64,000 bases of DNA from Vibrio tasmaniensis (GTDB lineage Bacteria > Pseudomonadota > Gammaproteobacteria > Enterobacterales > Vibrionaceae): the NCBI RefSeq assembly GCF_024347635.1, contig NZ_AP025510.1, positions 2,232,001 to 2,296,000 of the forward strand. The letters are read 5' to 3'. The translations under genes and the position numbers were made by a program. The number at the start of each line of letters is the position of its first letter. Position 1 is the stretch's first letter. Positions 45,801-55,700 of this stretch are shown piece by piece. The notes under the pieces were generated by a model, which saw only the letters and a program-made list of their open reading frames with translations, was not told where the DNA came from and made no database searches.

Positions 45801-47710
45801 ATACCAACACGGTTGAAATCGGCCTTAGCCATGCAAAAAACGGTGAATCTGGTCGTGCAACACTGATTGCGACAACACCAGGCGCTGCACAAACTAAAAA
45901 CACAGGCGCTCAACTCACCAAGAGCGACAAAGTTCTCGTAACTGGTGGCGCTAAAGGCGTGACGTTTGAATGTGCACTGACGCTTGCTAAGCAATGTAAA
46001 TCTCATTTCATTCTTGCAGGTCGTAGTAAGCATATTACTTCAGCTGAGCTACCTCAGTGGGCACAAGGTAAGCAAGAGAAAGAACTAAAACCAGCGGCTA
46101 TCGCTCACCTACAAGCAACAGGTGACAAACCAACGCCTAAGAAAGTTGATACCTTGCTAAAACCGGTATTGAGCAGCCTTGAAATCAACGCAGCACTTGC
46201 CGCTTTCAACGAGATTGGCGCGAGCGCTGAATACCTAAGTCTAGATGTATCGAACCATGAGTCAGTAGCGAAAACGCTGGCGAATTTCGAAGGCATCACA
46301 GGTCTTATCCACGGCGCTGGTGTACTGGCTGACAAACACATTCAAGACAAAACACTTGATGAACTGAACATGGTTTACGGCACGAAAGTGGGCGGACTAG
46401 AAGCGGTTCTTGGTGGTCTTGATAGCAGCAAGCTAAAACTGATTGCGATGTTCTCTTCGGCGGCGGGTTTCTACGGAAACACAGGCCAAAGCGATTACTC
46501 GATGTCTAACGAGATCCTAAACAAAGCGGCTCTACAATTATCTGCTCGCAACCCTCAAGCGAAAGTGATGAGCTTCAACTGGGGACCGTGGGACGGTGGC
46601 ATGGTCAACGCAGCACTGAAACGTATGTTCACAGAGCGCGGCGTGTACGTAATTCCTCTTCAGGCAGGTGCAGAGCTGTTTAGTTCTCAACTACTGAACG
46701 AAACTGGCATTCAACTGCTGGTTGGTACGAGCATGCAAGGTTCTGACAACAAGGAAGCTGCTGTAAAAAAGCTTAATGCGGAGTCTGTGCATCTTGCAAA
46801 GAGTCCGCTGAATACAAGCATCACTGTGACACGTCATCTTGATCCTAAGGCTTTGCCTTTCATTCAAGATCACTGCATTGCCGGTAACCCAGTGTTACCG
46901 ACAGTGTGTGCCATCCAATGGATGCGTGAAGTCGCAGAGCAACTGTTAGGTGTGAACGTTAGCGTTCACAACTACAAACTGCTGAAAGGTGTGATTTTTG
47001 ATACCGATGAAGTGCAAGAGCTGAAACTAGTTCTTTCTTCTGATGCTAAATCAAAAGATCAGCTAAAAGCGGTGATCAGTTGCCAAGGGCGACCACAGTA
47101 TCAAGCTCAGTTGCAAGTTGCCTCTGTGCAAGTGTCTGAAGATGTTCAACAAGCGTCAGTAAAACGCTTTGAGGCCAACACTTCAGCACCTGTAACAACG
47201 GCACAAGCTCTATACAGTGACGGCACTCTGTTTCATGGACCAAGATTGCAAGGTATTACCTCAGTCGAACGCTTTGACGACTTAGGTTTATTGGCTCAAT
47301 GCCAGTTGCCTCAGATTGAAAACAGCGACTGCGGAGCATTTATTCCTAAGCAAGGCTTTGGCGATAGCCAGCCATTTGCTGAAGATTATCTGTTGCAAGC
47401 CATGTTGGTATGGGCTCGATTGAAATACGGCGCGGCAAGCCTACCGTCTGCAATCGGTGAGTTTATTTGTTACGCACCGATGCACGATGGTGACCAAGGT
47501 TGGCTAGAGCTGAGCGTGATAAAAAGCACGGCTCGTTCGCTGCAAGCTGATATCTCGCTTTACCACCAAGATGGTCGTTTAAGCGCAGTAATGAAAGGTG
47601 CCAAAGTCACCATCAGCAAGAGCTTAAATGACGCATTTTTGCCGAAGTCTAGCTCAGCAGTATCGAAGAAAGAGGCGACTAAGAACCCAGAAAAGGAGCA
47701 ATTGTCATAG
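39893..47710 (+). CDS. pfaA: PUFA synthase subunit PfaA (KS-MAT-5xACP-KR-DH)
   Basis: PfaA is the main iterative PKS/FAS-type subunit that makes EPA or DHA. The frame is open from 39761, but ATG 39893 (MSQPEKNTPES) has GGAGA 7 nt upstream, giving 2605 residues. Domains: ketosynthase (about 25-480; Cys223 in DAACAGSL, plus EAHGTGT and GHTKSTAG), and malonyl-transferase (about 590-900; Ser697 in GGHSFGE). A Glu/Val/Lys coiled stretch and a Gln/Ala/Pro linker follow. Five carrier domains have phosphopantetheine serines 1272, 1379, 1481, 1582 and 1682. Ketoreductase follows (about 2010-2230; VTGGAKGV, Tyr near 2202), and a C-terminal hotdog dehydratase-like domain completes it. pfaB starts at the last base of its stop. 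Confidence 0.97.
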   Translation: MSQPEKNTPESVDDTRLNKRLKDMPIAIVGMASMFANSRYLNKFWDLISEKIDAITEVPDTHWRPEDYYDSDRTTPDKSYCKRGGFIPEVDFNPMEFGLPPNILELTDTSQLLSLIVAKEVLEDAKLPEGYDRDKIGITLGVGGGQKIAQSLNARLQYPVLKKVFKSSGISDDDSEMLIKKFQDQYIHWEENSFPGSLGNVISGRIANRFDLGGINCVVDAACAGSLAAMRMALSELVEGRSEMMITGGVCTDNSPTMYMSFSKTPAFTTNETIQPFDIDSKGMMIGEGIGMVALKRLEDAERDGDRIYSVIKGVGSSSDGKFKSIYAPRPEGQAKALKRAYDDAGFAPHTLGLLEAHGTGTAAGDVAEFGGLNSVFSENNEEKQHIALGSVKSQIGHTKSTAGTAGLIKAALALHHKVLPPTINVSAPNPKLDIENSPFYLNTQTRPWMKRVDGTPRRAGISSFGFGGTNFHVVLEEYTPEHARGDKYRQRQVPQTLLFSAESRQALINELKQVSTQAADAAFKLEALAEQHALREIDAKHARIGLVVTDQADLQAQLTQAVSMLESQTKTHWQMPNGTSYRESALIAENGAGKVAALFAGQGSQYLNMGRELACHYPEMRQQLAQADQVFGQHKKTALSQILFPIPTFTPEATKAQEAVLTNTANAQSAIGTVSMGQFDIMTQAGFKADMVGGHSFGELSALCASGVISQDDYYQLAFARGNAMAATPEQGDSGTMFAVILDADKLPAVESCISQFEGVSIANYNAPAQLVIAGPTATVQQAAQALTEQGFKAIALPVSGAFHTPLVAHAQKPFASAIDKASFSAPTLPLYSNATGKLHSKDAKAIKKAFKQHMLQSVRFSEQIEAMYEAGARVFVEFGPKNILQKLVEKTLADKNEELYAISINPSPKGDSDQQLRLAAVQLCVAGVSLDNIDPYQADIAEPAKASPMNIKLNATNYISPATRKKMDQSLASGNVTEKTEIVEVKVEVEKIVEKEVIKTEIVEVPVAAPQASNVQQSVAAPSVQVATATQQPQVAQPAPATIQPAASVTVDESSLQSFFSAQQQAAEVHQQFLAIPQQYGDTFNTLMSEQAKMATAGVAIPENLQRSMEMFHQHQAETLKAHAHYLEMQAHSNNSALNMLTQGSVETVQPTFVASVNAQPAIQAPATPTAIVQQPVAQVQATPVQNVVAQKAPVQKAVPAPQVAAQAAAPVAAQPVPVKAQPAPVAAPVAVQSADAEKVMLEVVAEKTGYPTEMLDLEMDMEADLGIDSIKRVEILGTVQDEMPNLPELNPEDLAECRTLGEIVGYMNSKSMNSKMPASAPVAAQPSATAPVQASNGLDAKVVQQTMLEVVAEKTGYPTEMLDLEMDMEADLGIDSIKRVEILGTVQDELPTLPELNPEDLAECRTLGEIVNYMNSKLPASAPVSSQAPVVAPATASNGLDAAVVQKTMLEVVAEKTGYPTEMLDLAMDMEADLGIDSIKRVEILGTVQDELPTLPELNPEDLAECRTLGEIVDYMNSKLPASAPVAAQVSAPVQVVSNGLNAEQVQSTMLSVVADKTGYPTEMLDLAMDMEADLGIDSIKRVEILGTVQDQLPTLPELNPEDLAECRTLGEIVDYMNSKLAPSSEATTVAPAVESTSNDLNPAHVQSTMMEVVADKTGYPAEMLDLAMDMEADLGIDSIKRVEILGTVQDQLPTLPELNPEDLAECRTLGEIVTYMQSKLSAAAPVATPKAESVTPIAETATAELPPHNEVALKKLPAADKLVDCFSKDACVVITDDGHNAGVLAEKLTANGIQVAVVRSALSAASPLNSEIASYTLNSVDDAGVTAVINDIEADLKTSNKVIAGFIHLQAIVDAKQSNEQAVNLNADSRASLTTAFLFAKHLNGQLNAVSGRSVFFTLSRIDGGFGYLDTKQLANAELNQAALSGLTKTLSHEWSNVFCRALDADASIDARHLAEAITGELFDIDTNTVEIGLSHAKNGESGRATLIATTPGAAQTKNTGAQLTKSDKVLVTGGAKGVTFECALTLAKQCKSHFILAGRSKHITSAELPQWAQGKQEKELKPAAIAHLQATGDKPTPKKVDTLLKPVLSSLEINAALAAFNEIGASAEYLSLDVSNHESVAKTLANFEGITGLIHGAGVLADKHIQDKTLDELNMVYGTKVGGLEAVLGGLDSSKLKLIAMFSSAAGFYGNTGQSDYSMSNEILNKAALQLSARNPQAKVMSFNWGPWDGGMVNAALKRMFTERGVYVIPLQAGAELFSSQLLNETGIQLLVGTSMQGSDNKEAAVKKLNAESVHLAKSPLNTSITVTRHLDPKALPFIQDHCIAGNPVLPTVCAIQWMREVAEQLLGVNVSVHNYKLLKGVIFDTDEVQELKLVLSSDAKSKDQLKAVISCQGRPQYQAQLQVASVQVSEDVQQASVKRFEANTSAPVTTAQALYSDGTLFHGPRLQGITSVERFDDLGLLAQCQLPQIENSDCGAFIPKQGFGDSQPFAEDYLLQAMLVWARLKYGAASLPSAIGEFICYAPMHDGDQGWLELSVIKSTARSLQADISLYHQDGRLSAVMKGAKVTISKSLNDAFLPKSSSAVSKKEATKNPEKEQLS
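43600..45070 (+). repeat. Five near-identical carrier-domain repeats in pfaA
   Basis: Each unit of about 300-320 bp encodes a roughly 75-residue carrier domain with DLGIDSIKRVEILGTVQ, joined by Ala/Pro-rich linkers. Serine-to-serine spacings are 107, 102, 101 and 100 residues. Units 1-2 read DLEMDMEAD and units 3-5 DLAMDMEAD; units 4-5 share QDQLPTL, which suggests stepwise duplication. Confidence 0.95.
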
Positions 47711-49767
47711 TGACTGTTCCTACGAATAAAGCGATGCCATTGCGCATCGCTCTTTTAGCTCAGCCAGCAAACGCGGCTGAGCTTTCTGCCGACTTATTCC
47801 TCTCGTTCCCAGACATGATAACTGTTGTGGTTGATGGCAATTTTAATCAAGCACTTTGCCGTGCGATTGAGACTGTAAATCAAGGTACTGCTGTTAAACT
47901 CTGTTTGGATTCTCACTCACCATCATTGTTGATGCTAAGTGCGCTGAATGCTGCTCAGAATAAGATTCACCCACACGCGAATTTAGCGGGCCTTGCCGAA
48001 ACTCTCGATCTAGATAATGGAGATAGCGTTCAGCTTGCTCTAGAAATGTCACGCCGCCCCGCTTCAGATTTAAGCCATCAACAACAATACTCAACCCTAT
48101 CTGCTTCGCAGCAGTTTAATGAGTTGTTGAATATGGTTAATGCGATATCGAGCCGTTCATTGCCGAGCCATTCATTACCTAACCATTACTGGTTCACTGA
48201 GCCGAACAAAGCACGTGTTGCTTCATTGACCTTCAATGACGATAGCCGAAACACCACCAGCCTGATACTGACTCAAGCAACCGGTTTGCAAGAACCAAAG
48301 CCCTTGCTATCGAGCGAACGTTTGATGTTTGTGGTTTCTGGCAATGACAAAGCTGAATTGGTTTCTCAGTTGACCTCACTAAGAGCTGAGCTCAAATGCG
48401 TTAACGATTCGGCGGACAGCGAACTTGCTATCGCCACCCTGATGCATTCAAACCTAAGTCACTTCCAAAGCATTCAACACAATGTTGACCTTGGCGCGAA
48501 TATCGTGATTCAAGCCGCTTCAATTGAGGCTGCAATACAAGAGATCACAGCGATAGAAAATGCGTTGCCAAAAGTAATGGCTGACAATAGCCAATACAAA
48601 ACGCCAGCGGGCAGTTGTTTCTCACCTATGCCTCAAAGCAAAGGTGGCGTTGCATTTGTTTACCCTGGTGTTGGCACGGTTTATCCCGGTATGTTGCGCG
48701 AGTTTCACCACCATTTCCCACAGTTATTCGCTCGCTTAGAACGCGAAGGTAACTTGAAAGAGATGCTGCAGGCTGAAAAAACCTACGCTGAAGACTCGCA
48801 AGAAATGTCACTCAGTGAGCTGGCAATTGCAGGTGTGGGCAGTAGTTATCTGTTAACACAACTGCTGTGTGATGAATTCAAAGTGCAGCCAGATTTCGCC
48901 TTGGGCTACTCCAAGGGTGAAGCTTCCATGTGGGCGAGCTTAAATGTTTGGAAAAACCCACATGCGCTAATCGAGATGACTCAAACTAGCCCTATTTTCA
49001 CCACGGCTATTTCTGGTGAACTCACAGCCGTGCGTCAAGATTGGCGGCTGAACGGCGACGAAGGCATCCAATGGAATAGCTTTGTGGTTCGCAGTGATGC
49101 GCAAGCGATTGAGGCTCTGTTACCAGAGTTTCCGCGCGCTTATCTCGCTATCATCCAAGGTGATACTTGCGTACTGGCAGGCTGTGAAAGCACCTGTCGT
49201 GCTCTGCTCAAGAAACTGGGTAAACGTGGCATTGCCGCTAACCGTGTTACTGCAATGCACACCACGCCAGCGTTGAGCCAGCATAGCCAAGTGCAGGAGT
49301 TTTACACTCAACCACTGTTCGACGAGTTGCCAAAGCATATCCGCTTTATCAGCGCAGCAGGTCTACCGACTGGCGCACCAATCAATATCGACAGCGATAG
49401 TATCGCCCTTTCGATTGCCGACACTTTCTGTTCAACGCTGGATTTCACCGCGTTGATCCAGAGTGCGCGTCAACAAGGTGCTCGTCTGTTTATAGAAGTA
49501 GGTGCCGATCGTCAAACCAGCACATTGATCGACAAGATCAATCGTAGCGACAACGTAGCCGACCAATACTGCACAATCGCTTCCAATGCCAAAGGCGGTG
49601 ACGATATTGTCACGTTCATCAAATGCATTGGTCAGCTCATTACTCATCAAATTCCACTGTCTGTCGAGCCCCTTATTCAAGGGCTAGAACAACAGTTCAC
49701 CACCGCTAAGCAATTAAGTGGTGTGTCTCAAGACAACACAGTGAATCATCAAGGAGAGCTAGTATGA
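47710..49767 (+). CDS. pfaB: PUFA synthase subunit PfaB (acyltransferase)
   Basis: PfaB is the acyltransferase-containing subunit that helps decide whether EPA or DHA is made. The 685-residue protein starts at GTG 47710, which shares one base with the pfaA stop (TAGTG); AAGGAG lies upstream. The N-terminal half is a degenerate ketosynthase-like or linker region. The acyltransferase follows, with GVAFVYPGVGTVYPGM and the nucleophile Ser401 in LGYSKGEASMW. The motif reads GYSKG rather than the classical GHSxG, which is usual for PfaB. It overlaps pfaC by 4 bp. Confidence 0.92.
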   Translation: MTVPTNKAMPLRIALLAQPANAAELSADLFLSFPDMITVVVDGNFNQALCRAIETVNQGTAVKLCLDSHSPSLLMLSALNAAQNKIHPHANLAGLAETLDLDNGDSVQLALEMSRRPASDLSHQQQYSTLSASQQFNELLNMVNAISSRSLPSHSLPNHYWFTEPNKARVASLTFNDDSRNTTSLILTQATGLQEPKPLLSSERLMFVVSGNDKAELVSQLTSLRAELKCVNDSADSELAIATLMHSNLSHFQSIQHNVDLGANIVIQAASIEAAIQEITAIENALPKVMADNSQYKTPAGSCFSPMPQSKGGVAFVYPGVGTVYPGMLREFHHHFPQLFARLEREGNLKEMLQAEKTYAEDSQEMSLSELAIAGVGSSYLLTQLLCDEFKVQPDFALGYSKGEASMWASLNVWKNPHALIEMTQTSPIFTTAISGELTAVRQDWRLNGDEGIQWNSFVVRSDAQAIEALLPEFPRAYLAIIQGDTCVLAGCESTCRALLKKLGKRGIAANRVTAMHTTPALSQHSQVQEFYTQPLFDELPKHIRFISAAGLPTGAPINIDSDSIALSIADTFCSTLDFTALIQSARQQGARLFIEVGADRQTSTLIDKINRSDNVADQYCTIASNAKGGDDIVTFIKCIGQLITHQIPLSVEPLIQGLEQQFTTAKQLSGVSQDNTVNHQGELV

Positions 49768-52700
49768 GTTCTCAATCGAAACCATCTCAATATAAATATC
49801 AGGCTCAGAACAAACAGCCAGTGAAGTGCAATAAGATCGCGATTGTCGGTATTGCAAACCAATATCCAGAAGCGGATACGCCAAAAGACTTTTGGCAAAA
49901 CTTGCTAGATAAAAAAGATTCTCGAACCACATTAAGCGCTGAAAAGTTAGGTGCTAAACCTGAAAGCTATCAGGGCGTGCAAGGCGAATCAGACCGCTTT
50001 TACTGTGACAAAGGCGGCTACATCGAAAATTTCAATTTCGATAGCAATGGCTACCGCTTAACAGCAGAGTCGTTCAACGGTGTTGACCAAAGTTTTCTAT
50101 GGGCTTTGGACACCAGCCGTAAGGCGTTAGTCGACGCTGGCATTGATTTAAATGCCGATGTTTTAGAGCGCACAGGCGTGATCATGGGTGCCCTTTCGTT
50201 CCCAACCACCCGTTCAAACGACTTGTTTTTGCCGATGTATCACTCGGTGGTCGAAAAGGCACTTAAAGATAAATTGGCTAATGACCAGTTTTCACTGCTA
50301 CCAACCAATGAAACCGCGCAAGACCTCAATCCTATCAATGGTGCAGCGGCACACAATGCCTCTAAGTTAGTGGCTGATGCATTGGGTTTAGGTAACGTAC
50401 AACTGAGTCTAGATGCCGCATGTGCAAGCTCTGTGTATTCATTGAAGTTAGCGTGTGATTACTTGAACACAGGTAAAGCCGACATGATGTTGGCAGGTGC
50501 GGTATCCGGTGCTGACCCATTCTTTATCAACATGGGTTTTTCCATCTTCCACGCTTACCCTGATCACGGTGTGTCGGTTCCGTTTGATAGCAATAGTAAA
50601 GGTCTGTTTGCTGGCGAAGGTGCGGGTGTTTTAGTCCTAAAACGCTTAGCTGATGCAGAGCGTGATGGCGACAATATTTACGCAGTCGTCAGCGGTATTG
50701 GCTTGTCAAACGATGGCAGAGGCCAGTTCGTATTAAGCCCAAATAGCAAAGGACAAGTACAAGCCTTTGAACGCGCTTACGAGGCTTCGAACTTATCACC
50801 AAACAGCATCGAAGTAATTGAGTGTCACGCAACCGGCACACCATTAGGTGACAAGGTTGAGTTAACCTCAATGGAGCGTTTCTTTGCTGACAAATTGAAT
50901 GGTTCTAACCCGCCATTAATTGGCTCTGCGAAGTCAAACCTCGGACACTTGCTGACTGCAGCAGGTATGCCAGGGATCATGAAGATGATCTTCGCGATGA
51001 AAGAAGGCGTGCTGCCGCCAAGTATTAACTTAGACAAGCCACTATCGTCGCCAGAAGGTTTATTTGGCTCACAGACTCTGCCAACGCAGGTTCAACCTTG
51101 GCCAAGTAAAGCGGGCAACCCAGAGCGCTGCGCGGGTGTTTCTGTCTTTGGTTTCGGTGGTTGTAACGCTCACTTACTGCTTGAAGCGTATTCAGACACG
51201 AGTCATGTAAACCAGACTCTAGAATCGGCTTCTCCAAGCCTACAACCGTCGAATTTAAGCATTACTGGTCTCGCATCTCATTTCGGTTCTCTGCAAAGCA
51301 TCAATGCGCTAAGCACTGCGATTGAAACCAACAACGATGCTTTCATTGCTTTGCCTAAGAAACGCTGGAAAGGCTTAGACCAACATCCAGAACTACTGAA
51401 TCAGTTTGGTTTACACGGCATTCCAAATGGCGCGTACATCGATCAATTCGATCTAGACTTCCTTCGCTTCAAAGTGCCGCCAAATGAAGATGACCGTTTG
51501 ATCTCTCAGCAGTTGCTACTGATGAAAGTCGCAGACGAAGCCATCAAAGATGCCAAGCTTGTTGCAGGCCAAAAGGTTGCGGTTTTAGTTGCGATGGAAA
51601 CAGAGCTTGAGATGCACCAATTCCGTGGACGCGTAAACCTGCATAGCCAATTAGCTGACAGCTTTGCCAACATGGGTATCGAACTGACTCAAGACGAATA
51701 CCAAGCGCTAGAAACCATCGCGATGGACAGTGTGATGGACGCAGCCAAGCTGAACCAATACACCAGTTTCATCGGCAATATCATGGCTTCGCGTATCTCT
51801 TCATTGTGGGACTTTAACGGCCCTGCCTTTACGATTTCAGCCGCTGAACAGTCAGTTGCTCGTTGTATTGATGTTGCACAAAACTTGATGTCACAAGAAT
51901 CGATGGATGCCGTTGTGATTGCAGCCGTCGACCTAAGCGGCAGTGCAGAACATGTGATTCTGAAGAACAGCGTAAGCCCAGTGACGCTAGCTCCAAAATT
52001 CGGACAGCTGCAAGATGGCAGTTGGAATGTCGGTGAAGGTGCAGGTGCGATTGTTCTTGTTGAAGAAAACCAAGTAGCGAGCAACCAAGATGCGGCTTAC
52101 GGCAGCATCAACGCCTTAGCTTTTGGTTCAAGCGAGAATAACAACGCCGTTGTTGATGAGTTACTGACTCAAGTCGGTATGAGCTCGAACGATGTTTCTC
52201 TGCTTGAGCTTAACCATGCACCTGAATCTTCATTACATCAGTCTTCATCATATCAATCTTCGTCTCTAAATTTAGCGAGCACAAGGACGACTCAAGCGAG
52301 TCAACGTGTTGGTCATTGCTCTGCAGCTTCTGGCATGGCAAGCCTGCTACACGGCCTGCTCAACCTGAACCTTGCACCTCTGAATCCGAATGTCAGTTCT
52401 AAGAGCGCGATTGTTGCCAACATCAGCGAAGGACAATGTTCACAGCTGCTACTAAGCCAATCGAGTGTTGAATCTCAATCACTTTCCGTTCGTTTAAGCA
52501 ATGAACTGGCGAGCGATGCTAAACGTCAATTAGTTAAGCAAGTGACTCTTGGTGGTCGTGATATCTATCAACATATTGCCCAAACCCCAGTGACCAACTT
52601 GGCAACGATTCAACAGAAAGCTTCTGGTAAACAAGCAGCAAGAGTGGCGTCGGTTCCAACAACAGCAAGCATTCAAGCAGCCCTTGCACAAAAAGAGTTA

Positions 52701-55700
52701 GAGAAGAATGCATTAGCGCAAAACGCGATAGAGCCAGTCATCGAAACTCCTACATCAGTATCCCCTACTCTGGCGCCAACTCGCCACAGTCAGCTAACAG
52801 GTAACCACAGCAATATGACTCATGTCCTATCCGCTAAAAATGGCGCGTCTCAAATCGACGCAGCTTCACAGCAGCCGCAAAATCTAAGCCAAAACCAAGC
52901 TTTTGCTCAAAACCAACAAGCAGCGCAGCAAGTACACAAAGCATTCCTGCACACTCGCGCCCAAGGCATGCAAATGGCTAATGCGCTATTAAAAGCACAG
53001 CTAAACGCAGTGACATCTGGTTTAGATAGCAATGCCCTTTCTCAACAAACGAATGGTCAACAAACGATTGGTCAGCAAACATTAGCTCAGCCTGTTCAAG
53101 CTCAGCTGGCTCAGGTTCAGTCAACACCAGTCAACGTACTTGCGACACCAGCACCAGTAAAACCTATCCGTAAACCATGTATCTGGGATTACGATGATCT
53201 GGTTGAATACGCCGAAGGCGATATCGCCAATGTATTTGGCCCTGATTACGCAATCATCGATAGCTACTCGCGCCGCGTTCGCTTGCCAACCACCGACTAC
53301 CTACTGGTATCTCGTGTAACCAAGCTAAACGCGACCGTTAACGAGTATAAGCCAAGCACAATGACCACCGAATACGACATCCCAGTTGATGCGCCGTATC
53401 TTGTTGATGGTCAGATCCCTTGGGCTGTTGCAGTTGAATCTGGTCAGTGTGATCTAATGCTGATCAGCTACTTAGGTATCGATTTTGAAAACAAAGGCGA
53501 GCGAGTTTATCGCCTGCTTGATTGTACGCTGACTTTCCTTGGTGACTTGCCTCGTGGTGGCGATACGCTGCGTTACGATATCTCAATCAACAACTTTGCT
53601 CGCAATGGCGACACGTTGCTGTTCTTCTTCTCGTACGAATGTTTCGTTGGCGACAAGATGATCCTGAAAATGGATAACGGCTGTGCGGGCTTCTTCACTG
53701 ATGAAGAGCTAGCAGATGGCAAAGGTGTGATTCACACTGAAGATGAAATTAAGGCGCGTAAGCTTGCAACTAAGCAACGCTTCGACCCTATGTTGCATTG
53801 CCCTAAAACGAAGTTTAACCACCAAGAATTACGTCATCTACTGACTGCTAACATTGCAGAGTGTTTTGGCCCAACTCACCAATCCAATAGCCACCAGCCT
53901 TCTCTATGCTTCAGCTCAGAGAAGTTCATGATGATCGAAAAGGTTAGCCGTGTTGAACCACAAGGTGGCACATGGGGACTTGGTCTGATTGAAGGTCACA
54001 AGCAACTAGAGCCTGAGCACTGGTACTTCCCTTGTCACTTCAAAGATGATTCAGTAATGGCTGGCTCTTTGATGGCAGAAGGTTGTGGTCAACTGCTTCA
54101 GTTCTTCATGATGCACCTTGGCATGCACACGCTTGTCCAAAATGGTCGTTTCCAACCACTTGAAAATACCCCTCAACAAGTACGCTGTCGTGGTCAAGTT
54201 CTACCACAATCGGCAGAACTGACTTACCGCATGGAAGTGACGGAGATTGGTCTAAGCCCTCGCCCATACGCGAAAGCTAACATCGATATCTTGCTCAACG
54301 GCAAAGTGATTGTTGATTTCCAAAACTTGGGTGTGATGATCAAAGAAGACGACGAATGTACTCGTTACCTGCCTTCTTTAGAAACAGCTGTCGCGCCCCC
54401 TGTTATCGAAAGCTTGGACCATAAAAGCTTGGGCCATACGCCAGCAGTGAACCAACAAGCTTCAGCGAATGCGCCATTGATGGCTCAAATTGAAGACCTA
54501 GAAACTGCACCAAACAAAGGTGTGGTTCCTCTTCAACACGTTGAAGCTCCGGTGACTCCTGATTACCCGAACCGCACACCCGATACGGTACCATTCACGC
54601 CTTATCACATGTTCGAGTTCGCGACTGGCGATATCGAGAAATGTTTCGGCCCTGATTTCTCTATCTACCGTGGAATGATTCCACCACGAACTCCGTGTGG
54701 CGACCTACAGCTAACTACTCGCGTTGTTGAGATCGACGGTAAGCGTGGTGACTTCAAGAAGCCTTCATCATGTATCGCAGAGTACGAAGTGCCAGAAAAT
54801 GCATGGTACTTTGATGAAAACAGCCACCAGACCCTAATGCCTTACTCGGTACTGATGGAGATTTCACTGCAGCCAAACGGCTTTATCTCTGGCTACATGG
54901 GCACCACACTGGGCTTCCCAGGTGAAGAACTGTTTTTCCGCAACCTAGATGGCAGCGGTAAAATGTTGCGTAACGTCGACTTGCGCGGCAAAACGATTAC
55001 CAACGATTCTCGTCTGCTTTCAACCGTAATGATGGGCACCAACATCGTACAGAGCTTCAGCTTTGAACTGAGCACCGATGGCGTGCCGTTCTACCAAGGT
55101 ACAGCGGTATTTGGTTACTTCAAAGGCGCAGCACTGAAAGACCAACTTGGTTTGGACAACGGTAAAGTGACTCACCCTTGGCACGTTGATAACAACCGCA
55201 CGCCGGATGTAAACATCAACCTACTAGACAAAACGACTCGTTACTTCAATGCACCAGTTTCTGCTACTGGTGAAGTGCAAGAGCACTACCAACTGGCTGG
55301 CGGTCGCTTGAACTTTATCGATACGGTGCAGATCACCAGCGATGGTGGTAAAGACGGTCTGGGTTACCTATACGCTGAGCGTACGATTGACCCAAGCGAT
55401 TGGTTCTTCCAGTTCCACTTCCATCAAGATCCGGTAATGCCAGGTTCTCTGGGTGTCGAAGCGATCATCGAGCTGATGCAAACCTACGCGCTAAACAAAG
55501 ATCTTGGTGCTGGCTTCCGCAATCCGAAGTTTGGTCAAATCCAATCTGAAGTGAAGTGGAAATACCGTGGTCAGATTAACCCTCTAAACAAACAGATGTC
55601 TCTGGATGTACATATCACTGCGATTAAAGACGAAGACGGTAAACGTATCATCGTTGGCGACGCAAACCTGAGCAAAGATGGTCTGCGTATTTACGAAGTG